DNA from: Chloroflexota bacterium
GTDB lineage: Bacteria > Chloroflexota > UBA6077 > JACQUR01
Direction: 5' to 3'
Assembly (NCBI GenBank): GCA_016210245.1
Contig: JACQUR010000258.1
Coordinates: 1-22,318, forward strand
DNA: 22,318 nt
Below the pieces are notes generated by a model, which worked only from the letters and a program-made list of their open reading frames with translations, made no database searches and was not told the origin of the DNA. The translations under genes and the position numbers were made by a program. The stretch's first letter is position 1; every line of letters begins with the position of its first letter. Positions 6,205 through 12,667 of this stretch are shown piece by piece.

Positions 6205-7285
6205 GGTCACTGTTCCAAATAAGCATAGTCCACGGACGCTCCAGGACGAGGTCACCGCGGCCATCGCCGCGCTTCCTGGTGTTCAGGTGGTCTCCACGAA
6301 GGAGGCTGCGCGGGTCGATGGCAAGGAGATCGACCTGCTGATCGACGCCCAGGTCAAAGGATCGCCAGTCTCCATCGCAGTTGAGGTCAAGGCGAGCGGC
6401 TACCCGCGCGACGTGCAGATGGCGGCCTGGCAACTGGCCCCGATCCGCCACCTGGGCGGCCCGGCGCTGCTCGTGCCGCTGATCGCAGCGCCAGCGCTCT
6501 CTGCGACGAGTCGTGAACTCCTCAGGCGCCAGGGTATCGGGTACTGGGACGCAGGAGGCAGCCTCTACCTGGAACTGCCGTGGGCGCTCTACTGGATCGA
6601 CCGCCCCGCCCCAGCACCCCGCCCGCGGCGGCTCCGCACGATCTTCCGTGGGAGCGCGGCCCAGGTCGTCCATGCCCTGCTGCTAGAGCCCAAACGCCAG
6701 TGGCACGTGCAGGACCTCGCGACGCGCGCCGAGGCCGCGCCGTCCACCGTCCACCAGGTCTTCACCTTTCTCGAGGAGCAACTCTGGGCGGAGAAGCAGG
6801 GCAAGGGGCCGAAAGCCGTGCGCGTGGTGCGGGATCCCGGCGCTCTGGTCGATGCCTGGGCGGAGGTGCATTCGCTGGCCACGTACACGCCGCACCGCTT
6901 CCACCGTTGGACGCAGCAGCCTGCTGAGTTGCTGCGCTCCGCCACCGGTGCGCTCGACCAGTTGGGCATCGAATACGCCTTGACGCTGGCTTCCGGCGCT
7001 CAGCTCGTCGCGCCATTCTCGACGCAGGTACCGCGCCTCAGCTTGCTTGTCCCGGCCTCGGCGGAACCCGATCATGTTGCCGAACTGGCCGATCTCCGCA
7101 GGGTGGACGAGGGTGAGACGATCACCTTCCTGGCAACCCACGAACGGTGGCCTCTGCTCTTCCGTCGTCGCCTTGGCGGCTCCTGGGTGGCGAGCGACGT
7201 GCAACTGTACCTCGACCTCTGGGCTTGGCCACAGCGAGGCAAAGAGCAGGCCCGTCACCTCCGGGCTGAGCGGCTGGGCTACTGA
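6203..7285 (+). CDS. AbiEi-type (AbiEi_2-like) antitoxin/regulator with nuclease-like N-terminus
   Basis: The 360-residue product has three parts. Residues about 15-75 resemble a PD-(D/E)XK fold (EIDLLID with Asp44, then VSIAVEVKASG with Glu61 and Lys63). Residues about 150-205 are a winged helix-turn-helix (VVHALLLEPKRQWHVQDLATRAEAAPSTVHQVFTFLEEQLWAEKQGKG). The C-terminal half ends with VQLYLDLWAWPQRGKEQARHLRAE, as in AbiEi_2 family regulators of type IV toxin-antitoxin systems. The family represses its own promoter and counteracts the partner nucleotidyltransferase. I chose ATG 6203 over ATG 6176 because 6176 lies between the -35 and the -10. The AbiEii-like gene starts 5 bp after the stop. 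Whether the D/E-x-K residues are catalytic is unknown. Confidence 0.75.
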   Translation: MVTVPNKHSPRTLQDEVTAAIAALPGVQVVSTKEAARVDGKEIDLLIDAQVKGSPVSIAVEVKASGYPRDVQMAAWQLAPIRHLGGPALLVPLIAAPALSATSRELLRRQGIGYWDAGGSLYLELPWALYWIDRPAPAPRPRRLRTIFRGSAAQVVHALLLEPKRQWHVQDLATRAEAAPSTVHQVFTFLEEQLWAEKQGKGPKAVRVVRDPGALVDAWAEVHSLATYTPHRFHRWTQQPAELLRSATGALDQLGIEYALTLASGAQLVAPFSTQVPRLSLLVPASAEPDHVAELADLRRVDEGETITFLATHERWPLLFRRRLGGSWVASDVQLYLDLWAWPQRGKEQARHLRAERLGY

Positions 7286-7290
7286 ACCCG

Positions 7291-8211
7291 ATGAAGCCGA
7301 AACACCAGGGCGGCTACACGGCATTGCATGCCGAGCTGTGCGAGCGGACGCTGGTCACACTCCTCCGAGGGCTCGGGCCGTGGAAGCAAGCGGTCTACCT
7401 TGCGGGTGGGCTGGTGCCCCGCTACCTGCTGGCCCGGCCACCTGACACCCCATCCCCGCCGCCTCACGCAGGCACCACTGACGTCGACTTGATCCTGGAC
7501 CTCCAGGTTCTCGGCCAGGTCGAGGCGTACCGTCGTCTGGAGCAAAACCTGAAGGCGCTGGGGTTCATCCGCGGCACCAACGAGGAGGGGCAGGCACAGC
7601 ACTTCTCGTGGCGGAAGCCGGTCGGTGGCGAGGTCACCGTCGTGGTCGACCTGCTGTGCGACGCGCCAATGGAGGAAGGAGGCCAGGTGGCGGAGCTCCC
7701 CGGCGAGCGGCGGCTGTCAGCGCTGAAGATCCCCGGGGCGCACCTCGCCGTGGAGGACTACGTTGAGGTCGAACTGACGGCACCGTTGCTCGACGAGCGT
7801 GGCATCGCCACGGAGACGGTGCGCGTCGCTGGCATCGTCCCCTTCGTCGTCCTCAAAGCGCTGGCGTACGAGGACCGCTTCGAGGAGAAGGATGCCTACG
7901 ATCTTGTGTATAGCCTGATGTACTACGGCAATGGCCCGGCAGATATCGCCAAAGCGTTCGCCCAGGCGCATGGCCGATGGCCCGCTGAGCCACTCCTCAC
8001 TCGAGCCGTGGAGATCCTACGGACGCGCTTCGCCACGGACGGGCGCGTGCCGGGAGCCCGAAAGGACGGTCCTGCGAGCTACGCTCGCTTCCTCGCCGAT
8101 CCCGGTCGCCCTGACCTTGTTGCCCGCCACCGGCAGGATGGCGCTGCCGTGGCGGAGTTGTTCCTGCGCCATCTCGACAGCCTGAGGAGCCTGCCTCGTC
8201 CTGAGCAGTAG
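7291..8211 (+). CDS. AbiEii-like nucleotidyltransferase (toxin candidate)
   Basis: The 306-residue product has the nucleotidyltransferase signature: YLAGGLVPRYL (Gly39-Gly40) followed by GTTDVDLILDL (Asp64 and Asp66), that is, GG...DxD. A beta strand with VVVDLLCDAP follows at the place of the third carboxylate. The helical part includes VLKALAYEDRFEEKDAYDLVYSL, as in AbiEii/MNT enzymes where 'K-AL-x-R-x-KDxxDL' follows the core. AbiEii-type toxins transfer nucleotides to tRNA or other targets and cause growth arrest during phage infection. The gene is coupled to the AbiEi-like gene (5 bp gap, weak ribosome-binding site), which fits a type IV toxin-antitoxin pair. Its stop codon coincides with the first bases of duplicated segment copy 2. 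The target is unknown. Confidence 0.75.
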   Translation: MKPKHQGGYTALHAELCERTLVTLLRGLGPWKQAVYLAGGLVPRYLLARPPDTPSPPPHAGTTDVDLILDLQVLGQVEAYRRLEQNLKALGFIRGTNEEGQAQHFSWRKPVGGEVTVVVDLLCDAPMEEGGQVAELPGERRLSALKIPGAHLAVEDYVEVELTAPLLDERGIATETVRVAGIVPFVVLKALAYEDRFEEKDAYDLVYSLMYYGNGPADIAKAFAQAHGRWPAEPLLTRAVEILRTRFATDGRVPGARKDGPASYARFLADPGRPDLVARHRQDGAAVAELFLRHLDSLRSLPRPEQ

Positions 8212-8493
8212 CCCCAACGTGTTGGCGGACACCCTGCCTCCATGAGTGGAGTGCGGCATGACGCTCCTCGCTCTGTGAGCGACAAGGAAGTGGGCATCGT
8301 CGTATGCGATAATAGGTGCGCACGGTTTCGGTGGGAGGTGTGTCGAGTGACAAGGAAACCCAAGCGCGTGGCGCTGGAAGCTGACACCGACCTCCGGCGC
8401 GTCGTGGAAGAAGTATCTGCCGACAAGACGCCCCGCCTGATCGAACGCGATGACACGCTACTGGCAGTCGTAGTTCCTGCCGAAGAGTATGCC
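8208..8493. repeat. Duplicated segment, copy 2 (matches 5675-5959)
   Basis: This is the direct repeat of the segment at 5675-5959. It begins at the stop codon of the AbiEii-like gene and ends within the antitoxin gene after the codons for AEEYA. The leader part is more diverged than the coding part. Confidence 0.85.
8305..8313 (+). promoter_or_regulatory. Extended -10 promoter (TGCGATAAT) of Phd-like copy 2
   Basis: The same nine bases as in copy 1, 33 bp before the GTG start. Conservation of this word amid diverged flanks supports function. Confidence 0.4.
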
Positions 8494-8526
8494 TTCTCGT
8501 TCGCCGGAACCGCGAACAAGCAGTAG
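8347..8526 (+). CDS. Phd-like antitoxin, truncated duplicate
   Basis: The 59-residue product (GTG 8347, after GGGAGGTGTG) is the sister of the gene at 5813. It keeps the N-terminal DNA-binding part (VALEADTDLRRVVEEVSADKTPRLIERD) but after residue 49 changes to an unrelated tail FSFAGTANKQ. The toxin-binding C-terminal helix of the first copy is therefore missing. It could still bind the shared promoter sequence, or it may be a dead duplicate. It is followed within 50 bp by the nuclease-like gene. Confidence 0.6.
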   Translation: MTRKPKRVALEADTDLRRVVEEVSADKTPRLIERDDTLLAVVVPAEEYAFSFAGTANKQ

Positions 8527-8572
8527 CTCAAAGACCGCGCTACAATTCCTGAGTACGTGTATGCGGCGGGAC

Positions 8573-9502
8573 ATGGAGACCAACACCGAACCGTGTAGTT
8601 GCATGGCGCCTCGCGCTGCTGACCCGGAGGCTGCCTTGGAGATCCTCGCAGTACTCAGGTCAGAATGCCCTGCGATTCGGGGAGTGTTTCTCACGGACAA
8701 GATATGGCCAGACTTCCAGAAGTGGCACCGCGAACCAGACAACGTTGCGCTCCACCGGTCTGTCTTGCTGCTTGCCTTGCAGCGCGGTCATCTCGACCGA
8801 CTTACGTCACCGGTTCATCGGTACCTCATCGGTGGTGAGTCTGTTCGACGGGACGTGCGGCAGCAGTATCTGATGGATCTTCGAGAACGTTGGATGCTCC
8901 ATTCTGATGCATCCGAACGTCATCAGAAGTCCAGGATCTTCCTGAGTCGTCTGGCAGAGCTGCAGTGCGCAGAGTGGCTGGAGGGGCAGGGTTGGTTGGT
9001 CACTGGCCTTGAAGCCCTTCGGGCAGGACCAGACATTGAAGCTCGAATGGAAGCTGGTCCGGTCACGGCCTTCGAGGTGAAGCTCATCGGAACCGAGGAC
9101 GAAGACTTTGGAATGATCCTGAAGAGCCTGGCGGGCGGTTCCGTTGCAGCATCTGTGTCTCCGTATTCGGGCGTGAACTACCTCATCTTCCGAGCTTACG
9201 AGGCGGCGAGACAACTTGCGCGAGCGGCCGGTCGGCGCATCGCTGTTGTTGCTGTGGCCGAGGCCACGTGGTGGCGGTTTCATGTCCGGTTGAAGCACAC
9301 TTGGATTGACTGGGCCAATCCGCGGTTCCTCGGGCAAGACCCAAAGTGGGAAGAGTTTCTCAAGAAGCAGCGGTCGCGATATCCGGGCATCCCAGGGGAC
9401 ATGGCAGCGGTGTTTGGGGGATGCGATGCGCTGTGGATACTACGGCAGTCGGACGACTACCAGTACGAGCTGGAGTGTTTGGTGGCGATGCGTAGCGCCT
9501 AA
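8573..9502 (+). CDS. Uncharacterised protein with PD-(D/E)XK-like nuclease motif
   Basis: The 309-residue product contains LAELQCAEWLEGQGWLVTGLEALRAGPDIEARMEAGPVTAFEVKLIG. This is a helix with acidic residues, a strand, GPD (Asp154), a beta hairpin, and FEVK (Glu168, Lys170), the order of a PD-(D/E)XK nuclease core. The N-terminal ~120 residues are helical and unassigned; the C-terminus has GRRIAVVAVAEATWWRF and a WxxFLKKQRSRYPGI stretch. I do not recognise a named family. Starts at ATG 8561, 8573 or 8603 are possible; 8573 has a weak GGCGGG before it. A possible -10 (TACAAT, 8541-8546) has no good -35. The stop codon lies inside an attC-like site, and the next gene is the SIR2-like gene. Base use is less GC-rich than in the flanking housekeeping-type genes. 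A restriction or defence nuclease is a reasonable guess, not shown. Confidence 0.6.
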   Translation: METNTEPCSCMAPRAADPEAALEILAVLRSECPAIRGVFLTDKIWPDFQKWHREPDNVALHRSVLLLALQRGHLDRLTSPVHRYLIGGESVRRDVRQQYLMDLRERWMLHSDASERHQKSRIFLSRLAELQCAEWLEGQGWLVTGLEALRAGPDIEARMEAGPVTAFEVKLIGTEDEDFGMILKSLAGGSVAASVSPYSGVNYLIFRAYEAARQLARAAGRRIAVVAVAEATWWRFHVRLKHTWIDWANPRFLGQDPKWEEFLKKQRSRYPGIPGDMAAVFGGCDALWILRQSDDYQYELECLVAMRSA

Positions 9503-9566
9503 CAACCGCATGCAGGCGACGCGCCGAGAATGGCGCGCGCCGCGGCTGCCGCTGCAGGCGTTCGGC
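9497..9566 (+). other. attC-like recombination site 1 (putative)
   Basis: GCCTAAC (9497-9503) fits the integron R'' box RYYYAAC and contains the stop codon of the preceding gene. GTTCGGC (9560-9566) fits the R' box GTTRRRY except for one base. Between them the strand can fold: CGCGCC pairs with GGCGCG across a six-base loop, and GGCG pairs with CGCC outside, leaving a single unpaired A. An unpaired base in the folded bottom strand is a hallmark of attC sites. The length of 70 bp is within the known range. No integrase gene is in the window. Confidence 0.5.
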
Positions 9567-9586
9567 TGCACTGGAACAAGGAGCCG

Positions 9587-10855
9587 ATGGTGACGGGACG
9601 ACGAGTCTTTGTTCTGGGAAGCGGCTTCTCTGCAAGCTTTGGCCTTCCCACACTCCGCGGGCTGTTCGCCGGACTGATGGCATCTAGGGAACGACCTGGC
9701 GAATCTGACAAAGAGCATGTTCTGCAGGCTCTCGACCTGCTGTACCCGCACTTCACGCGCACGTCTGCCCCACCACACTACCCGCCCTTTGAGGAGTTTC
9801 TCGGCCTCGTTTCAGCCGCCCAGGATCCTCCGTGCTACGATGAAGGTTACTGGGAGACCGTACGTCGCTCGGCACTCAGACTCCTAACCGACTATCTGGC
9901 CGCCGAATCCCGCGAAGCAGCGAGGTCCACGCTTCTTCACGACTTCGTATCGCGACTTGAGTACGGCGACGTTGTGATCACGTTTAATTGGGACAACCTC
10001 ATCGAGTGGTCGCTTCAGGCCCAATCAAGACAGGTCAGTTTTCTTGGACGGACCTCGAGCGCCGTGGCGCTCCTCAAGCTGCACGGCAGCCTCAACTGGA
10101 TAGGGATTCCTGACGGGCGAGACCTGGCGCAGCCCGAATCTGTGACGCGCCTGTCTGGGCAGATCGTCCGGACGCTCGATTTCGGTTACTACGACGTGTG
10201 GGATGTGCTTCACGAGCCGCCACTCATCATCCCGCCCGTCGCAGCGAAGCGGGCACTGGCCGATCCGTTCTTTCGCGGGCTGTGGCACGAGGCGCTAGAC
10301 GCCATGGTCCATGGTGAGTCGGTTGCTTTCATCGGATACTCAATTCCGGCCGACGATCTTGAAGCCCGCGGGCTGCTGAGGATTGGCTGGATGACCCGTA
10401 CAGAGAAGCGCCGTCAGCAAGGTGAGCGATCTGATCACTTTATCCTCATCGATCCCAACCCCGAGATCTGCAGTCGCTACGCGACTGTCGTCGGTTCAGA
10501 TGTGGACTTTCGGCAAGCGCACTTGTCTGACGAGCATCTCCCAGTTCTTTTCGATCCTCCAGAGAAGGTTGCACTGGGTCGCTTGACCCAAGTCATCCTC
10601 GACCAAGCCGTGTGGCGCGCGAAGGACGAGTTCCCGGCACATCAACCGTGGGCCGACGAACTTGAGAGAATCCTCGCGTTCCTTGAGGCACAGGGACAGT
10701 TTGAACGATTCCGGAGCCGTCTCTATGCCCGGGAGCGCGATGGTGCATTGGCGGAGGCACGAGCGGCCTTCTACTTCCATCGAAATGGCTTCCGCATCTT
10801 GGGGTGGGAACCAGAGGAGGTGCCCGGCATCCCGGGCGATATCGAGGTTGTCTAG
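9587..10855 (+). CDS. SIR2-like NADase-type protein, ends at in-frame amber codon
   Basis: The open part encodes 422 residues. RRVFVLGSGFSASFGLP (residues 5-21) is the SIR2-like glycine-rich nucleotide loop. VITFNWDNLIEWSL (Asn134, Asp136) and LLKLHGSLNWI (His166) are the catalytic Asn and His motifs. Further on come PPLIIPP and FIGYSIPADDLEARGLL, typical of SIR2_2-type defence proteins that degrade NAD+ on phage infection. A linker (about 330-390) precedes EARAAFYFHRNGFRILGWEPEE and GDIEVV, the first half of a PD-(D/E)XK domain. TAG at 10853 then stops translation, but the same frame continues with a matching second half. Start: AAGGAG at 9577-9582 favours ATG 9587 or GTG 9590. The gene lies between two attC-like sites and is less GC-rich than the rest of the window. 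Confidence 0.7.
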   Translation: MVTGRRVFVLGSGFSASFGLPTLRGLFAGLMASRERPGESDKEHVLQALDLLYPHFTRTSAPPHYPPFEEFLGLVSAAQDPPCYDEGYWETVRRSALRLLTDYLAAESREAARSTLLHDFVSRLEYGDVVITFNWDNLIEWSLQAQSRQVSFLGRTSSAVALLKLHGSLNWIGIPDGRDLAQPESVTRLSGQIVRTLDFGYYDVWDVLHEPPLIIPPVAAKRALADPFFRGLWHEALDAMVHGESVAFIGYSIPADDLEARGLLRIGWMTRTEKRRQQGERSDHFILIDPNPEICSRYATVVGSDVDFRQAHLSDEHLPVLFDPPEKVALGRLTQVILDQAVWRAKDEFPAHQPWADELERILAFLEAQGQFERFRSRLYARERDGALAEARAAFYFHRNGFRILGWEPEEVPGIPGDIEVV

Positions 10856-11314
10856 CGTGACACCGAGCCCCTCTTCCTGGAGGTGAAGAGTCCGCGTTGG
10901 GAGGGCGAGCTAGCCGAGGAGACTAGGGCGAAACGTAAGGAGCATCCGAAGTACATCAACGCCGAGAGTCGCGCCATTGGTCCGGTCGAGAGGGTCGTCT
11001 ACGTCGTTCGGAAAGCGCTCCCCAAACTCAGCCCAGCGCGCGTGAATGTAGTGGTCGTGGTCGACGACCTGTTCGTTTCGCCCCTCGATCTTCCGAGGGA
11101 CTACGTCTGTGGGCTCCTCGCGCGTGAGCTCGACTGCGCGCGCTGTGCCAATGTGTCAGGCGTCTTCTTGCTGCACCCCGTCGTCTACCGAGATGAGGTC
11201 GAGTATCGGGCACTTTTCGTTCCGGGCCACGGCAGGTCCTTACCTGAGTCCGCGAAAGCTGCCTTTCTCGATGAGAACACCCAGCCCAAGGCTCCTCCAT
11301 GGCTGAGGGAGTGA
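10856..11314 (+). pseudogene. C-terminal half of the PD-(D/E)XK domain, in frame after the amber codon
   Basis: Directly after TAG 10853-10855 the same frame reads RDTEPLFLEVKSPRWEGEL and goes on for 153 codons to TGA at 11312-11314. LEVK (Glu432, Lys434 in read-through numbering) is the E-x-K half of a PD-(D/E)XK site whose Asp418 lies just before the stop. The rest (RVVYVVRKALPKL, RVNVVVVVDDLFVSP, VSGVFLLHPVVY) has regular alternating strands and helices. A GTG at 10883 could restart translation, but would lose the Glu. The simplest reading is one SIR2-nuclease fusion of about 574 residues interrupted by a single-base change, for example CAG or GAG to TAG. Read-through or an assembly error are alternatives. 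Confidence 0.65.
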
Positions 11315-11330
11315 TGAGATGAGGGACCCG

Positions 11331-11398
11331 GAAACTGGATGCGGCGGACGGCGCCGCCGGGAGCTATGCGGCGCCGCCGCTGATCTGGGCTGTTAGGC
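11331..11398 (+). other. attC-like recombination site 2 (putative)
   Basis: GTTAGGC (11392-11398) is a perfect R' core (GTTRRRY). Upstream, CGG-A-CGGCGCCGC pairs with GCGGCGCCG-CCG, a 12 bp stem with one unpaired A, in the same relative place as in site 1. The expected R'' box is degenerate (CGGAAAC at about 11328-11334). The site begins about 15 bp after the end of the SIR2/nuclease frame, the normal place for the attC of a gene cassette. Confidence 0.5.
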
Positions 11399-11425
11399 TG
11401 CAAGGAGAGGCGACTGACCAAGACA

Positions 11426-11611
11426 GTGCGCGAGAATCGGTCGATTTCGCCGGGGGAAGCGGCGATCGTCTTGTGGCTCGTGCAGTATGCATCGCTCGTT
11501 GGCCCATTGGACCGCTTCCAGCCGGTCGGCGGCAGGTCCACCACTTGGCGGTCTCGGACGCCGATCGAACTGTTGAACACCTTCCACCACCCAGGTCTCG
11601 TTCTTGTCTGA
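11426..11611 (+). CDS. Possible small ORF or gene fragment downstream of attC-like site 2
   Basis: From GTG 11426 a 61-codon frame encodes ENRSISPGEAAIVLWLVQYASLVGPL, which looks like a helix of a small protein, then a low-complexity Arg/Thr stretch. GGAGAGG lies 15 bases before the GTG, too far for a good site. It may be the content of a following cassette or a remnant. The gap 11612-11869 shows no convincing gene; it holds only a weak CCCCG/CGGGG hairpin near 11768-11785 and TATGCT (11834) as a candidate -10, with TTGAAC 19 bp upstream, for the next gene. Confidence 0.25.
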   Translation: MRENRSISPGEAAIVLWLVQYASLVGPLDRFQPVGGRSTTWRSRTPIELLNTFHHPGLVLV

Positions 11612-11869
11612 ATCCGGTGACGCTCGGTAGGTCCGGTGCAGCCTTGTTCGGCTCGGCCGCCGATGGGACGTGTTGCACAGCTTCTACCGTCACACCGGTT
11701 TCGCTGTTGACCAACTTTCGTAAAGCTCAATAGATGTGTCGGTCCCAGGAGATACCCGCCGACGGATCCCCGGGAGAATCGGGGTTCAGGCCCACCCCAT
11801 CCCTGGAGTTGAACGCCAATTGACGCGACGCGCTATGCTAGCTGGTGACTTGCTGAGGAGGCGGACCCG

Positions 11870-12091
11870 GTGATGATCAAGGAGCGGCTGCACCGCCTGG
11901 TTGACGAGTTGCCGGATGGCGAACTGCACGCTGCGGAGCGGTTCCTGGAGTACCTGCGCAACGTCGGCAGCGACCCCGTGCTCCGGGCGTTCATGGCGGC
12001 CCCGCTGGACGACGAACCGCTCACAGATGACGAGGCGGCAGCGATCTGCGAGGCTGAGGAGGAGATCGCCCGCGGCGAGGTGGTGAACTGA
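11870..12091 (+). CDS. Small antitoxin-like protein (DUF2281/ParD-type pattern)
   Basis: The 73-residue product reads KERLHRLVDELPDGELHAAERFLEYLR, then GSDPVLRAFMAAPLDDEPLTDDEAAAICEAEEEIARGEVVN. This is a common small-antitoxin pattern: an N-terminal helical dimerisation unit ending 'AERFLEYLR', then an acidic toxin-binding tail with 'DDEPLTxDE'. Start GTG 11870 has AGGAGG at 8 bp; ATG 11873 is equally possible. A RelE-type toxin gene usually follows such genes, but here the downstream sequence breaks into non-coding DNA and the tail of an opposite-strand toxin remnant. It is therefore probably an orphan. Confidence 0.7.
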   Translation: MMIKERLHRLVDELPDGELHAAERFLEYLRNVGSDPVLRAFMAAPLDDEPLTDDEAAAICEAEEEIARGEVVN

Positions 12092-12159
12092 GAGGAGGTG
12101 CAGGCGAGCCTCCGCCCGGCCCGCAAGCGGGATCGCTGATGCCCGGCGCCTGATCCTGG

Positions 12160-12354
12160 CCACACGAGCCCAGGTAGTCCTGCCTGTCTGCCCTTCAGTT
12201 TCTTCAGCTTTCCGCCCGACGCCAACCGGTCCTCTGGTGATATCGCCAGGAAGCCATCACGTACCCGTTCAGCCTCCCGCACCACCCCGGGTGGGGCGGT
12301 CCGAGCAAATCGCTCCCACATACCCTTCTCGATTTGGACGTTGTATTGCGCCAA
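12160..12354 (-). pseudogene. RelE-like toxin remnant, C-terminus lost
   Basis: From TTG 12354 the minus strand reads AQYNVQIEKGMWERFARTAPP, VVREAERVRDGFLAISPEDRLASG, GKLKKLKGRQAGLPGL. This resembles the N-terminal two thirds of a RelE/ParE-type toxin up to the 'KLKG' strand. The expected following strands (a 'YRVGxYRxxY'-like motif) are missing; the frame instead runs with no stop into the antisense of the opposite antitoxin gene. The TTG follows the antitoxin-like gene's stop codon by 4 bp, a normal antitoxin-toxin spacing. Loss of the catalytic C-terminus suggests it is inactive. Family call is moderately sure. Confidence 0.5.
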
Positions 12355-12358
12355 GCGC

Positions 12359-12667
12359 TCACGACCAGGGAATGTAGATCCTGTCGGTTCGTGCGAGTTG
12401 CTCCATCAGCCCCCGGTTGGCCCGCGCCTCGGCAGTAGCGCGCCAGTCTTCCATCAGTTCTCGGAATTCGGAATCGCTGTCTGCAGCGCGTAGCTCGTGG
12501 GCCATCTCCTCTCGTTCGTCGGGCTCCAGGACAGCAGCCCACCAGGGAAGAGCCAGGTTGATCAATTCTGCACTCGGGACGCGTGTTGCAGCCCGCGAGT
12601 AGATGAATGACTGAAAAGGAGCCGTGCTCGCAGAAGCGACGCTTGAGATCCTCATGTCAAGCACCAT
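12359..12667 (-). CDS. Antitoxin-like protein paired with the toxin remnant
   Basis: The 102-residue product starts at ATG 12667 behind AAGGAG with 7 bp spacing. It reads SAELINLALPWWAAVLEPDEREEMAHELRAA, then EFRELMEDWRATAEARANRGLMEQLA and ends DRIYIPWS. The 'ALPWW...L..EEREEM..EL' and 'DWRATAEARA' pattern matches small antitoxin-like proteins that I recall next to RelE-type toxins in high-GC bacteria. Its start overlaps the end of an upstream frame (stop 12657-12659), so three genes formed one minus-strand operon: a truncated first gene, this gene, and the toxin remnant. With the toxin broken, it is probably an orphan antitoxin. Confidence 0.6.
   Translation of the reverse strand: MVLDMRISSVASASTAPFQSFIYSRAATRVPSAELINLALPWWAAVLEPDEREEMAHELRAADSDSEFRELMEDWRATAEARANRGLMEQLARTDRIYIPWS

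Noticed and set aside
10883..11314. Separate gene starting at GTG 10883
   Set aside because: It has no clear ribosome-binding site and would begin in the middle of the LEVK motif, losing the catalytic Glu. Continuity of frame with the SIR2-like gene makes a split fusion more likely.
12092..12160. GNAT-like start (QASLRPARKRD) after AGGAGGTG downstream of the plus-strand antitoxin
   Set aside because: The frame stops after about 14 codons; too short to support any call.
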